Source of the DNA: an uncultured Aquimarina sp. | GTDB taxonomy: Bacteria > Bacteroidota > Bacteroidia > Flavobacteriales > Flavobacteriaceae | Length of the DNA: 64,000 bases | Direction of reading: 5' to 3' | Assembly: GCF_947495315.1 (NCBI RefSeq) | Contig: NZ_CANLYD010000001.1 | Location: 682,001 to 746,000 of the forward strand | Part shown: in pieces, positions 9,233 to 18,377 of the stretch | Layout: each line of letters starts with the position of its first letter | How positions within the stretch are numbered: the stretch's first letter is position 1 | The notes under the pieces: model-generated | The model's database searches: none | What the model was told of the DNA's origin: nothing | Seen by the model: only the letters and a program-made list of their open reading frames with translations | Made by a program: the position numbers and the translations under genes

Positions 9233-9946
9233 TTAAAACTTATACGCTAAAGACAATCCCATATTAAACGTAATAATATTAGGTTGATACTCAGAATACA
9301 CTACAACTCCACCAATTCTTGTAGCGCGTTCTATTGTAACAAAACCACCCGTAAAAGTAAAAGTGGGCATCAGGGCGAAATGTTTTCCTAAATCTCTTTT
9401 TAGACCAATTCCTACTTCATATCCAAAACCGGCAACAGCATCACTAGCTCTCTGATAATTCAGTGTTGAAGTGCCATTTGTTGCAGTAACAGAAATATCT
9501 GGACTATTTACAAACATAGGACCTAGACCGATGCGTGGTAACACCGCGAATTTTTTAGTAACATCTATTTGATAAGCAACTCCTGCTAGCACATACAATA
9601 CACTCCAGTCATCAGAGTCATCAACAAAGTCAACTCCTGGATTATTAGTTTCCAGTGCGTTTATTAAATCGCCAGTATCTGTGGTATACCTTTGTAACCG
9701 AATGGTACCTGTTAATGTTAGCTTTTCTTGAAATTTGTATCCTCCGTAGATATCAAACTTAATTCCGGTTTCGGCAAAACCTGAGTTTTCATTATTTTCA
9801 GAAGCATCATTAAAATCTCCCAAGGGGAAACTAGATCCAGCTGAGATTCCGATGTAATATTTAGAGTTGTTAGTATCTTGAGCTACTATAGAAGTTACTG
9901 TTATTAGTAAGCTTACTAATAAGAAATAAGTCTTATTGAAATTCAT
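9233..9946 (-). CDS. outer-membrane beta-barrel protein
   Basis: The product has 237 residues with a signal peptide ending near SIVAQ. The mature protein starts with YYIGISAGSSFPLGDF, the usual opening of the OmpA-like/PF13505 barrel family, and continues with alternating amphipathic strands. It ends in an aromatic strand (NMGLSLAYKF), the C-terminal Phe signal used by the Bam machinery. There is no OmpA peptidoglycan-binding domain. A structural or adhesin-like role in the outer membrane is likely; no substrate can be assigned. Confidence 0.8.
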   Translation of the reverse strand: MNFNKTYFLLVSLLITVTSIVAQDTNNSKYYIGISAGSSFPLGDFNDASENNENSGFAETGIKFDIYGGYKFQEKLTLTGTIRLQRYTTDTGDLINALETNNPGVDFVDDSDDWSVLYVLAGVAYQIDVTKKFAVLPRIGLGPMFVNSPDISVTATNGTSTLNYQRASDAVAGFGYEVGIGLKRDLGKHFALMPTFTFTGGFVTIERATRIGGVVVYSEYQPNIITFNMGLSLAYKF

Positions 9947-9979
9947 GAGGATTGAGTTTAATTGATTTGTGTTTAGTAA

Positions 9980-10312
9980 TTATTGTTTGGTCCAAGTGAG
10001 TGTCTTTGAAACAAATCCCTTTTTTACGGTAATATTTAGTTTTTCACCTTTTAGGAGTAATGTGCATTTCATCTCTTTACCATCCTTAGGCTTTATCAAT
10101 GTTGCGGTCCATTGATCATTATTAAAAGAGATATTTTCTAAAATCACTTTGTCTTTTTCTATAACAGTACCAAGAAAACCATTTGCCTGTTTGGTAATAT
10201 TAACTATGAAACCTTCTTCCATTTTCCAGTTTCCTTTGAAATTGTCGGTGGATTTTTGTGCAATTGTGATGGAGCAAGTAAATAATAGAAATGTTAATAA
10301 GCTATTTTTCAT
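9980..10312 (-). CDS. small exported protein, DUF2147-like
   Basis: The product has 110 residues with a signal peptide ending near TIAQ. The mature domain opens FKGNWKMEEG and continues with short strands (GFLGTVIEKD, WTATLIKPKDGKEMKCTLLL, KTLTWTKQ). This resembles the C-terminal, lipocalin-like part of DUF2147 proteins, which carry a GxWxxxDG opening and a K-x-Y/G-G-x-I-x-DP block. Here the core is shortened, so the assignment is tentative. It is 33 bases upstream of the barrel gene at 9233 and on the same strand. Confidence 0.6.
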   Translation of the reverse strand: MKNSLLTFLLFTCSITIAQKSTDNFKGNWKMEEGFIVNITKQANGFLGTVIEKDKVILENISFNNDQWTATLIKPKDGKEMKCTLLLKGEKLNITVKKGFVSKTLTWTKQ

Positions 10313-10391
10313 GAATGCGGTTGTTTTATGAATTATGAACCGCTAAGGACTATTTTTAATCTAGAAACTAGAAATATACTAGCTTGAATAA

Positions 10392-10415
10392 AGTCCAGAT
10401 TGAACAATCTGGACT
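10392..10415 (-). terminator. hairpin, possible terminator of the AraC-type regulator gene
   Basis: A perfect 10-bp stem (arms AGTCCAGATT / AATCTGGACT) with a GAAC loop lies 120 bases past the stop of the minus-strand regulator gene. The bases following on the minus strand are T-rich but broken (TTATTC). It could also act as an operator or RNA stem ahead of the 9980 gene, whose start is 80 bases further on. Confidence 0.45.
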
Positions 10416-10537
10416 CATTAGCAGTGTTTGAACATTTCTTTGTTTAATGTTCTTATATTCTAAGTTTAACAATAAGAATATTGTTATAATGATATTTTAA
10501 TCAACTATATTCTTAGAAATCAAAAAATAAATGATTC

Positions 10538-11677
10538 TTAAAGCTTGGATTTAACAAAATCAGAAGGAGAAATTCCTTTGTGCTTTTTGAATATGGAATA
10601 GAAGGATGATTTACTATTAAAGCCTGCTTCAAAAGCTAAGGTAAGTAAGGTGAATTTACTGTTTTCTGGTTTTTTCGCTTTCTCAATAAACTCTTCTACT
10701 CGATATTGGTTTACAAAATCGTAGAAAGTAGTATTCAATCCTATTTTAAAAATGGTTGAGAGATGATAATAGGGGATTTCTGATATGTCAGCTAAGGACC
10801 GCAGTGATAGTTTAGGATTTAGATACGGTTTTTTAGAAGACATGCAGTTTAGTAGTTTTTGTTTGTACTCTAGAAACTGACTTTTTTCTATAGTATTATT
10901 TACATCCTGTTTTTTGTCAATTTGTTTTTTGTTCGAATTATTATTTTCGGATATTCCACCAATTTCAGTAAGAGCGATATCGTTTCTGATACCATATATT
11001 CCCATATATAGCAGTGATAAAGAAAAAAGCAAGTAGGGATATATCTGTATTTTATCATATGAAAAACCTGTTTTGATTATAATAAAATAACAAATGATAA
11101 GACAAACCCAGATAATGAATATACTATACAATAAACGTCTCAACCAATTAATACTGATTCCTTCAGAATATGAAAGTTGCATTAATTGTAATCGTTCATG
11201 ACTTTTTATTTTTCGCCATGTTAAGTATATATAGAAAGGAATGATTAGAAATTGGATTAAAAATCTAATTGTTTTAATCCAAAAAGTTAATCCGTTAATC
11301 GATATATATTCAATTACCTCCACTTTTTTCTGAAAATCTAAAAAGGTATAGTTATAAAGTACTAGAAAAAGGATGACAACTGTGGGTAAAAAATGCACAT
11401 AATCTTTCCACCCAATTTTGTTTGTTTGTGAAGATACGTATAGGTATAATATCGAAAATATTAGTGAACCAATTGGCATCGAAATAAAAAAGTAACTGAG
11501 ACGAGTTATATCATAGTTAAAATTTGTGAATATGTTAAACTGAATGATTGCGAATGATAAAATGAAGAAACAAATTAAGAACCAATCGGGTTGATTTTTT
11601 TGCTTCTTTAGAAATACTAATAGAGCAAAAAATAAAGATTGGTAGGATATAATTGATAGAGCATTGACTAAATCCAT
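10538..11677 (-). CDS. membrane-anchored AraC-family transcriptional regulator
   Basis: The ATG at 11677 gives 379 residues; the five codons before it start with TTG and are less likely. Residues 1-225 hold about six to seven hydrophobic segments, a membrane sensor domain as in many flavobacterial regulators. After a linker, about 280-379 form an AraC/XylS DNA-binding domain with two helix-turn-helix units: LRSLADISEIPYYHLSTIFK, then LAFEAGFNSKSSFYSIFKK and the ending GISPSDFVKS. Both the membrane location and the neighbouring envelope genes suggest it senses an envelope state, but its targets are unknown. Confidence 0.88.
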   Translation of the reverse strand: MDLVNALSIISYQSLFFALLVFLKKQKNQPDWFLICFFILSFAIIQFNIFTNFNYDITRLSYFFISMPIGSLIFSILYLYVSSQTNKIGWKDYVHFLPTVVILFLVLYNYTFLDFQKKVEVIEYISINGLTFWIKTIRFLIQFLIIPFYIYLTWRKIKSHERLQLMQLSYSEGISINWLRRLLYSIFIIWVCLIICYFIIIKTGFSYDKIQIYPYLLFSLSLLYMGIYGIRNDIALTEIGGISENNNSNKKQIDKKQDVNNTIEKSQFLEYKQKLLNCMSSKKPYLNPKLSLRSLADISEIPYYHLSTIFKIGLNTTFYDFVNQYRVEEFIEKAKKPENSKFTLLTLAFEAGFNSKSSFYSIFKKHKGISPSDFVKSKL

Positions 11678-11750
11678 AAATAGAAACAACAAGTATTATG
11701 ATTTCCTGGTTTGCAAAATATGGAATACTTATGGCAGAATTACATAGATT

Positions 11751-12008
11751 ATGATAAATAATCGTTATCCGCTAACAATTAATATTGATCAGAGGTTTAA
11801 CGAACTAATAATCAAGATGATTGTTCTTAATAAGATAAGCAGTATCCATTATCACGTGTTTATACGTATTCTCAAAAAAGATCAACATTTTTGGTCTCCG
11901 CAATTGTATTTAGAGATATTTGATATAGAAGTTTTTTATATTACTTTTAATGAATCTTACAATGCTCTAAAACCAAGCCAGTTTTTTAAAGTAGCAAAAC
12001 ACTTTTAA
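11751..12008 (+). pseudogene. decayed fragment related to the gene at 41925
   Basis: An 85-codon frame contains a stretch at 11832-11930 that matches 42038-42136 without gaps, at about 80 of 99 bases by eye. The encoded peptide IRILKKDQHFWSPQLYLEI corresponds to IRIPKKDQHFWSPQLHLEI in the 41925 protein. Sequence on both sides of the match has no counterpart: the N-terminal third and both membrane segments of the intact gene are missing. The rest of the frame shows no protein-like signal. It is therefore best read as a relic of a duplication rather than a gene. Confidence 0.65.
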
Positions 12009-12037
12009 TACAAGAATAACACTCTTTTTTAAATTCA

Positions 12038-13051
12038 ATGATGAAAAATACATTCTTCCTTATTTTTATATTGCTAAGTAGTTTTTGTGAGGCGCAAGAC
12101 CTCTCTAAAATTTATGAAACTGTAAATCCAGCAGTGGTGGTCATCTTCACGCAGGAAGCAAAATTAGAGTCTAATGGTGGTATTACCAAAACAGTTACTT
12201 CTGAAGGATTGGGATCTGGTTTTATGGTTTCAGAATCTGAAATTATTACTGCATCACATGTTGTTGATGCCGCTGAAACCTTAAGAGTCAAATTTATTGA
12301 TGGAGAAGTGCGATCTGCAAAAGTGATTTCTACTTTCAAATCAGCGGATGTAGCGCTGATCAAACTAGATTTTCCAAAAAAAAATGCAGTAACTGTTTCT
12401 TTTGGAGACTCAGATCAAGTAAAAATAGGAGAACAGGTGTTTATTGTTGGTGCCCCTTTTGGATATCGCCATTCCCTATCTTCAGGATATGTGAGTGGTA
12501 TTATAAAAAATAAAAAAGGTAAGAATCCTTTTACTCAAGCAGAGTTTATTCAAACTGATGCTGCTATCAATACAGGTAATTCTGGAGGCCCCATGTTTAA
12601 TATGAAAGGAGAAGTTATTGGTGTCGTTAGTCAAATTCTCACTAAATCAGGAGGTTTTGAAGGTATTGGTTTTGCTGCTACTGCTAATATTACCAAAAAT
12701 TTAATGCTAAATAATAGAACACCTTGGTTAGGTTTTGATTCATATCCATTAACAGGTAAAACACAGCGATTATTTAACGTTCCTCAAAGAAGTGGATTGT
12801 TGGTACAGCGTGTGGTTTTTGGGTCTGTATTACATAAAATGGGATTACAAGGAGGAGATACAGAAGCTATTATCGATGGTCAAAAGCTCATTATTGGCGG
12901 TGATATTATTATGGCATTTAATGGAATTGTCTTTGATCTTACGGATGAGGCTCTGGTAAAACTTGGAGAGTTTGGCAAAAACCTAAAACCTACGGACCCT
13001 CTTGAACTTACAATCTTAAGAGGAGGAAAGGTTATGAAACTAAAAAGGTAA
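12038..13051 (+). CDS. HtrA/DegP-like serine protease with PDZ domain
   Basis: The product has 337 residues with a signal peptide ending near CEAQ. A trypsin-like S1C protease domain (about 25-220) has a complete catalytic triad: His74 in ITASHVVDA, Asp104 in SADVALIKL and Ser182 in TGNSGGPMF. A single PDZ-like domain follows (about 235-335), with GLLVQRVVFGSVLHKMGLQ and the QGGDxIxA-like stretch. DegP has two PDZ domains, so this is a DegS-like arrangement, but with a cleavable signal. It probably degrades or checks misfolded envelope proteins. Two ATG codons lie side by side at the start (12038, 12041). Confidence 0.9.
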   Translation: MMKNTFFLIFILLSSFCEAQDLSKIYETVNPAVVVIFTQEAKLESNGGITKTVTSEGLGSGFMVSESEIITASHVVDAAETLRVKFIDGEVRSAKVISTFKSADVALIKLDFPKKNAVTVSFGDSDQVKIGEQVFIVGAPFGYRHSLSSGYVSGIIKNKKGKNPFTQAEFIQTDAAINTGNSGGPMFNMKGEVIGVVSQILTKSGGFEGIGFAATANITKNLMLNNRTPWLGFDSYPLTGKTQRLFNVPQRSGLLVQRVVFGSVLHKMGLQGGDTEAIIDGQKLIIGGDIIMAFNGIVFDLTDEALVKLGEFGKNLKPTDPLELTILRGGKVMKLKR

Positions 13052-13116
13052 TTGTATTTATAAAAGTAGTATTGTCATATCATATGAATCAAGGAGGATT
13101 AGACGCAAAAAAAATC

Positions 13117-13779
13117 ATGTATACGAACAAATACTTTAACATTATAATTGTGTTACTGCTTATTGTTAGCTTAACAGGAAATAGCCAAGAAAAAGAAAGT
13201 GATTCTATTGTAACTCCTTTTCGGAAAGGAAGATGGTTTACTGGTTTGTCAGGTAGTATTAATTCTAGTACTATTAAGTTACAAAGTACAGGAGAAAATA
13301 CTTCTACTAATGAATTTGGAATCAATCTTATCACAGGAAAGTTTATTAAAGATAGATTTTTAATAGGTGGGACGTTAACACTAAATCGAAGTAATAACTC
13401 CGGTATTGTAGAAAGAACATCAGAAAATATATTTATAGCTCCATTAGTATCCTATTTTATTTCCAAGAATAAACAGGGCTCTTTGTTTTTTCAATTAGCA
13501 CCGGGATATGTACGTTACAAAGATGAAACCCGTATAGAACAAGCCGATTCTTTTGTGCAACAACTTGGCGAAGGTGGAGGCTTTGGTTCATTAGTAGGTA
13601 TAGGGTATTCATATGCGTTTTTTGATCTGGTAACCTTCGATTTAGGACTCAAATTAAATTTATTATGGATTAATGTTGATCAGGAGGCGCTTCCCGCTAA
13701 TACTGTAACATCAGAAGATATTTTTATAAGTAATATTTCTTTTTCATTTGGTTTTAACATTTTAGTAGATCAATTTTGA
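13117..13779 (+). CDS. outer-membrane beta-barrel protein
   Basis: The ATG at 13117 gives 220 residues with a good signal peptide (NKYFNIIIVLLLIV, cleavage near GNSQ). The 15 codons upstream are open but lack signal character. The mature protein shows alternating strands (GRWFTGLSGSINSSTIKLQ, FLIGGTLTLNRS) typical of PF13505-like barrels. It ends with an aromatic-rich strand near FSFGFNILVDQF. The stop codon overlaps the start of 13779 by one base (TGATG), so the two are translationally linked. Confidence 0.75.
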   Translation: MYTNKYFNIIIVLLLIVSLTGNSQEKESDSIVTPFRKGRWFTGLSGSINSSTIKLQSTGENTSTNEFGINLITGKFIKDRFLIGGTLTLNRSNNSGIVERTSENIFIAPLVSYFISKNKQGSLFFQLAPGYVRYKDETRIEQADSFVQQLGEGGGFGSLVGIGYSYAFFDLVTFDLGLKLNLLWINVDQEALPANTVTSEDIFISNISFSFGFNILVDQF

Positions 13780-14894
13780 TGCAAAAGCAAGCTCTAACAT
13801 ATATTCTAGTACTTATTCTATTTTCTACTACTTCGTGGTCTCAAAGCAAAGAGACTGTTTTTAAAACGGATACGATAGCAAGCACAAAAAGTATTCAATT
13901 TATAGGAGTTCCTATTGCCTTTTATACGCCAGAAACTGAATTTGGTTTTGGAGGTGGAGGACAACTTTTTTTATTAAATAAAAGCAATATCTATAATGAC
14001 CGCCAATCAAACATTCTATTTAGCGGAATTTACACACTAAATGAACAGTTTCTATTTGAAGTCAAACCAGAAATCTATTTAGGCAAAGGAGATTATTTTA
14101 TTGATATAGACTATACTTGGGAAATATACCCTAATTTATTTTGGGGCATAGGTAATAGTACACCAGATAGAGATGAGGAAGTTTATAATATGACTTCGCA
14201 TAAACTAAAAATGGGATACCTAAGACGCTTACCTCCAAATCTTAATTTCGGATTTGAGTATGTCTTCGAAAACCATGAAGTTACCGAGGTTGAAGAGGGA
14301 GGAATTCTAGATGCTGAGACAGTTTTAGGCAGTGATCGAGCAATTATAAGCGGGCTAGGCGTTGTTTTTAATTTAGATACCCGAGATGATATTGGATCTC
14401 CTCTATCCGGACGTTATTATAAGCTTAATGCTCAATTTTCTAGTGAACTTCTAGGGGCAACTCATGGGTATAATAAATTCTTTTTGGATTTGCGGACCTA
14501 CGAACCATTAACTAAAACGAGTATTCTGGCTATGCAAGTCTATAGTGAGAATACTTTTGGAGACGCACCTTTTCAAGGTTTGGCTAAATTTGGTGGAAGC
14601 TATAGTGCCAGAGGATATTTCTATGGTAGATTTACAGACAACCATATGTATATTATACAAACAGAGTATAGATGGCGTTTTAGACCACGATGGACAATAG
14701 CAGCCTTTGGATTGGTAGGCGAAGTAGCAAGTAATCCTGAAAATTTCTTTAGCATAAGCAATATGAAACCCAGTGCAGGAGCTGGAATACGCTTTAAATT
14801 ACTTAAAAACAAAAGTACCTGGCTGCGTTTGGATACTGGATTTGGAGAAAATGGTAATAATGGTTTTTATTTTGGGATTAATGAATCTTTTTAA
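13779..14894 (+). CDS. BamA/TamA-type outer-membrane barrel protein (surface antigen family)
   Basis: The product has 371 residues with a signal peptide ending near TSWSQ. Features are IQFIGVPIAFYTPETEFGFG, a strand-rich body, and the DTRDDIGSPLSGRYYKL motif, which is the (R/K)DxRDxxxxPxxG signature of the surface-antigen (Omp85-like, PF01103) barrel. An RGY motif occurs in GGSYSARGYFYGRF, close to the conserved VRGY/F of Omp85 proteins. No POTRA domains are present, so it is a barrel-only member, as in many Bacteroidota. It follows 13117 with a one-base overlap. Confidence 0.85.
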   Translation: MQKQALTYILVLILFSTTSWSQSKETVFKTDTIASTKSIQFIGVPIAFYTPETEFGFGGGGQLFLLNKSNIYNDRQSNILFSGIYTLNEQFLFEVKPEIYLGKGDYFIDIDYTWEIYPNLFWGIGNSTPDRDEEVYNMTSHKLKMGYLRRLPPNLNFGFEYVFENHEVTEVEEGGILDAETVLGSDRAIISGLGVVFNLDTRDDIGSPLSGRYYKLNAQFSSELLGATHGYNKFFLDLRTYEPLTKTSILAMQVYSENTFGDAPFQGLAKFGGSYSARGYFYGRFTDNHMYIIQTEYRWRFRPRWTIAAFGLVGEVASNPENFFSISNMKPSAGAGIRFKLLKNKSTWLRLDTGFGENGNNGFYFGINESF

Positions 14895-15116
14895 TAATAA
14901 ACGATGTTAAAAGTCAAGAACAAACTAAAAATGATATTGGTATAAGACTATCTTCTACTCTTTCGAGCTAGTGTAATTTTCGTAGAATTTATGACATATG
15001 GGTTTTGTGTTTTGGTGATTTTTAATTTAATATTTTCTTTTAAAACAAACATTATCATGAGAATTAATCGAATAATTCTTTAAATTTAATAAATCAAATA
15101 TTTACAAGAAGATATT

Positions 15117-15527
15117 ATGAAATCAGAAAGCACCTATCATTATCAATTTGGCGCAGTTGTAAAAGTAACCTTAAGAGATGGCGAAGTATCGCAAGAGGAG
15201 AAAACCTTTTTAGATCATTTGGCCAAAGTCTTAGGAATTTCAGGAGAAGAATATGATCACATCATGCAAAACTATCTAACCTACTCATTAGAACCCACCA
15301 CTACCTATAATGAGCGATTAGAAAGTATGTATACCTTAACAAAGCTTATTTCTGAAGATGAAACCATTTCTGGAGAAAAACAAACCCTTTGGTTAGAAAG
15401 AATGGCCAAAGCAATAGGATTTACCCCGGGAAATGTTAAATACATTGTTGGAAAATCATTAGCTGTTATTGAGAGAGGGATAGATCAAGAAACATATAAA
15501 GAGGAAATCAGGAATATTAATAAGTAA
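15117..15527 (+). CDS. TerB-like protein
   Basis: The product has 136 residues, soluble and acidic, without a signal peptide. The pattern is VTLRDGEVSQEEKTFLDHLAK, then LGISGEEYDHIMQN and later ISEDETISGEKQTLWLERMAKAIGF. These are two similar helical halves with a D/E-x-D/E-G/I-S-x-E-E/K motif, as in the TerB/DjlA N-terminal domain family, which binds divalent metal. It is followed 38 bases later by the metallo-hydrolase gene at 15566. A role in tellurite resistance is not implied. Confidence 0.6.
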   Translation: MKSESTYHYQFGAVVKVTLRDGEVSQEEKTFLDHLAKVLGISGEEYDHIMQNYLTYSLEPTTTYNERLESMYTLTKLISEDETISGEKQTLWLERMAKAIGFTPGNVKYIVGKSLAVIERGIDQETYKEEIRNINK

Positions 15528-15565
15528 TTTATTGTTATCCTCACCTCTTTGGCTAAATTAGATGT

Positions 15566-16396
15566 ATGATCATAACATTTTATGGCACCAGAGGTTCTAT
15601 ACCTGTTTGTGAATCTGGTTTTCAGGAGTTTGGCGGTAACACGACTTGTGTAGCTGTGTCCGGAAAAAAAGAAGGAGGAAGTGTGCTTATTTTTGATGCA
15701 GGTACGGGTATTAGAAAATTGGGAAAAGAACTCATTTCAAAAAACTTTTCTCAGGGGAATAAGATTTTTCTGACCTTCTCACATTTTCATTGGGATCATA
15801 TTCAAGGATTTCCATTTTTTGCTCCTGCATATGATGTAAGCAAAGAAATCGAATTTTTTATCATTGGAGATGATGCTCCAGACATACATCATTTCAAAGA
15901 AATATTTGCTAAACAAATGGAGAGCACCTATTTTCCTATAGGTATAGATGATATGGGGGCAAATTTCACTTTTACTGTGAATAACGGCAATAAAGTTACC
16001 TTTGATGGAGGTCAAATAACAGTCAACAAACATAAGCATCCTGGTGGAGCTTATGGGTATCGTTTAGAAACTGAAGGAAAAGTATTTGTCTATTGTACAG
16101 ATATAGAACACGGTGATTCGTTAGATCAAAATGTTGTCAATTTTTGTAAAAATGCTGATGTGCTTATTCATGATGCTCAATATACTCCTGAAGAATTACC
16201 AGATCACAAAGGCTGGGGACATAGTAGTTGGGAACAAGCCATTGGAGTTGCTGAGGCTGCGAATGCAAAAATGCTATACCTCACACACCATGATCCAGAA
16301 CATAACGATGATTTTTTGAGAAAGGTAGAACGGCAATGCCAAGAACGATTTCCAAATTGTTTTTTGGCTCGTGAAGGGCAAGAGGTAGTCATATAA
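15566..16396 (+). CDS. metallo-beta-lactamase-fold hydrolase
   Basis: The product has 276 residues, no signal peptide. It opens with ITFYGTRGSIPV and FGGNTTCV, then FDAGTGIRKLG, the start of a MBL-fold hydrolase of the RNase Z/PhnP-like branch. The zinc motif HxHxDH is seen as SHFHWDHIQGFPFF. Later metal ligands are in YCTDIEHG, DVLIHDAQYT and the final LTHHDPEHND. These are typical of phosphodiesterase-like members. The substrate is unknown. Its coding strand converges on the kinase operon (16399) with only two bases between. Confidence 0.85.
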   Translation: MIITFYGTRGSIPVCESGFQEFGGNTTCVAVSGKKEGGSVLIFDAGTGIRKLGKELISKNFSQGNKIFLTFSHFHWDHIQGFPFFAPAYDVSKEIEFFIIGDDAPDIHHFKEIFAKQMESTYFPIGIDDMGANFTFTVNNGNKVTFDGGQITVNKHKHPGGAYGYRLETEGKVFVYCTDIEHGDSLDQNVVNFCKNADVLIHDAQYTPEELPDHKGWGHSSWEQAIGVAEAANAKMLYLTHHDPEHNDDFLRKVERQCQERFPNCFLAREGQEVVI

Positions 16397-16398
16397 AT

Positions 16399-17160
16399 TT
16401 ATAGATCCACCCATTTTTTAAATGCTGTAGCTTTGGCTTTACTTACTATAATACGTTCTTTGGCTACTGGATTTATATTGACAATTAGTTTACCATTAAA
16501 ATAGTGTTTAATATTCTCGATAGCATTTCTATTTATTATAAATTGCCTATTCACCCTGTTAAAAACCTCTGGGTTTAGTTCATCTTCTATATCTTCTAGT
16601 TTTTTATCAATGCTATATGCTTTATTTTCTGAAGTAATCGCCTTCACCACACCTGTGTCTATATAGAAATAGGCAATTTTTTCGGTTTTTATAGGAAGTA
16701 ATTCATCTCTATGATGTACCAGATATGTGGTTTTATGAGGTTTTGTTTTAGCCTGAAGTACCTGTAGCATTCCTTGAATTTGATGGTCTAGAAAACCCTC
16801 TTCTTTGGATCTGTTTCTAAATTTTTCAATGGCTTCAAACAATTCATCTTCATCAATAGGTTTTAATAAATAATCTATACTATTTACTTTGAAGGCTTTA
16901 ATTGCATATTGATCATAGGCAGTTGTAAAAATAATAGGAGTTTCAATTTTAACTTGTTCAAATATTTCAAAAGAAATACCATCTGCCAGATGAATATCCA
17001 TAAAAATAAGGGATGCTTCTTGAGTACCAGAAAAATACTCGATTGCCATTTTTACAGAATCTAAAACCTTCAATACTTCAATACTAGGATCTATTGAGTT
17101 AAGTAAAAAAGTGAGTTGATCACTTGCTGTTATTTCGTCTTCGACTACTATTACTTTCAT
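16399..17160 (-). CDS. LytTR-family response regulator
   Basis: The product has 253 residues. A receiver domain (about 1-120) has the acid pocket VVEDE, the phosphoacceptor region IFMDIHLADG (Asp55), the Thr in IIFTTAYDQYAIKAF and the Lys in YLLKPID. A LytTR DNA-binding domain (about 145-250) follows: VHHRDELLPIKTEKIAYFYI ... FNRVNRQFIINRNAIENIK. It is 4 bases downstream of its sensor kinase at 17165. Family members bind pairs of direct repeats; the target is not known. Confidence 0.93.
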   Translation of the reverse strand: MKVIVVEDEITASDQLTFLLNSIDPSIEVLKVLDSVKMAIEYFSGTQEASLIFMDIHLADGISFEIFEQVKIETPIIFTTAYDQYAIKAFKVNSIDYLLKPIDEDELFEAIEKFRNRSKEEGFLDHQIQGMLQVLQAKTKPHKTTYLVHHRDELLPIKTEKIAYFYIDTGVVKAITSENKAYSIDKKLEDIEDELNPEVFNRVNRQFIINRNAIENIKHYFNGKLIVNINPVAKERIIVSKAKATAFKKWVDL

Positions 17161-17164
17161 ATTG

Positions 17165-18271
17165 TCAATTTAGTGGCAGTTTCACGCTGAATATATTCTC
17201 TTTCTTACGAATACTAATATGTTGCTTTTTTAATAAAAAATATCGTTTATCAAGGTTCATTAATCCATTACCTGTACTATCTACAAAAGAAGTTCTTTCT
17301 CTTATTTTGTTTTCGACATAAATAAATTCATTTTTTGAATATACGTTTACCTGTAAAGGATTCTTTTCTGAAATCTCATTATGTTTTACTGCATTTTCTA
17401 CTAATAATTGTAGTGCTAGCGGAGGAACTTCTCTTAGTAAATATTTTTCATCTATTGACACATTCATCTCAAAACGATCACGATATCTGGTTTTCACCAA
17501 ATGAACATAGCTATCTAAAAATTTAAGTTCTTCTTGTAAAGAGACTAGATCTCTTTCTCCACTCTGTAAAATATAGCGATACATAAAAGATAGTTCTTTT
17601 ATAAACGTAGTTGCATCTTTATTATCTCTGACTATTGAATTTAATGAGTTCAAAGAATTAAAAAGAAAATGAGGATTGATTTGATTTTTTAAGGCTGTTA
17701 GTTCTTTCTGAAGGTTTTGCTGTTTTAGTTTTTCGTTCTCTAAAAGATCTTCGTGATGTATCATTTGATATTTAAGTATTCTCGTTATAAAAATAGTAAT
17801 CACTAGAACTACAAAATACACAAAGTACGTAAATCCAATTTCTGAATCTGATAACTCTTGTCCTGTTACTAAAGGATATAATGAAACAAATAACTGAACC
17901 ATACCTAAAAAAAATACGGTATTGAGCATAATAGTTATACATGTTCGTGAAAAAACGGAATATTGAGCGTATATATACTTCCAATTGCTATTAAGTTCCA
18001 ATGAAACTAGTGACATTACAAAGAGAAATAAAAAGCGAATGATAATATCTTGTACTGAAACTTCTGAAAAAGAATCAAACAGTTTCTGATTTACATCAAA
18101 TAATGTCAATGTACGTGGTAAACTAATAAGAGTCGCAATGAGCAGTGCTATCCTAAACATCACTATGTGTTTTACTTTTCTAGAGCTCAATGTAAATAAT
18201 ATCTTCTTTAATTCGTACTTGTTAAATTTACGGAAAATTGTACGGATCATATAATTATTAACCACAGTCAT
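17165..18271 (-). CDS. LytS-type sensor histidine kinase
   Basis: The product has 368 residues; a second ATG at 18250 gives 361. Four hydrophobic segments span about 35-165, with no cytoplasmic sensor domain. A coiled linker precedes the His_kinase (PF06580) domain, whose phosphoacceptor motif is NQINPHFLFNSLNSLNSI. The ATP-binding domain has LLVENAVKHNEISEKNPL and a GNGLMNL glycine loop. It is the upstream partner of the LytTR regulator at 16399 and they are almost certainly co-transcribed. The signal sensed is unknown. Confidence 0.92.
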   Translation of the reverse strand: MTVVNNYMIRTIFRKFNKYELKKILFTLSSRKVKHIVMFRIALLIATLISLPRTLTLFDVNQKLFDSFSEVSVQDIIIRFLFLFVMSLVSLELNSNWKYIYAQYSVFSRTCITIMLNTVFFLGMVQLFVSLYPLVTGQELSDSEIGFTYFVYFVVLVITIFITRILKYQMIHHEDLLENEKLKQQNLQKELTALKNQINPHFLFNSLNSLNSIVRDNKDATTFIKELSFMYRYILQSGERDLVSLQEELKFLDSYVHLVKTRYRDRFEMNVSIDEKYLLREVPPLALQLLVENAVKHNEISEKNPLQVNVYSKNEFIYVENKIRERTSFVDSTGNGLMNLDKRYFLLKKQHISIRKKENIFSVKLPLN

Positions 18272-18309
18272 ATTTTTGTTATTTATTCTTTAAACCGGAA
18301 TTAAAAAGA

Positions 18310-18340
18310 AGAAGCCTCCGTATGGAGATTGGAGGCTTCT
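18310..18340 (-). terminator. hairpin with T-rich tail
   Basis: A perfect 10-bp stem (AGAAGCCTCC with GGAGGCTTCT) encloses an 11-base loop. On the minus strand it is followed by TTCTTTTTAATT, the form of an intrinsic terminator. It lies 38 bases ahead of the kinase start at 18271, so it could end a short transcript from further right or attenuate kinase expression. Confidence 0.6.
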
Positions 18341-18344
18341 ATGT

Positions 18345-18377
18345 AGAAGTGAAGGTATGGGGAAACTCTTCACTTCT
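18345..18377. repeat. inverted repeat
   Basis: The arms AGAAGTGAAG (18345-18354) and CTTCACTTCT (18368-18377) are perfect, separated by 13 bases. No T-run follows on the minus strand. It sits 4 bases from the hairpin at 18310, so the two form a tandem of stem-loops. Confidence 0.6.
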
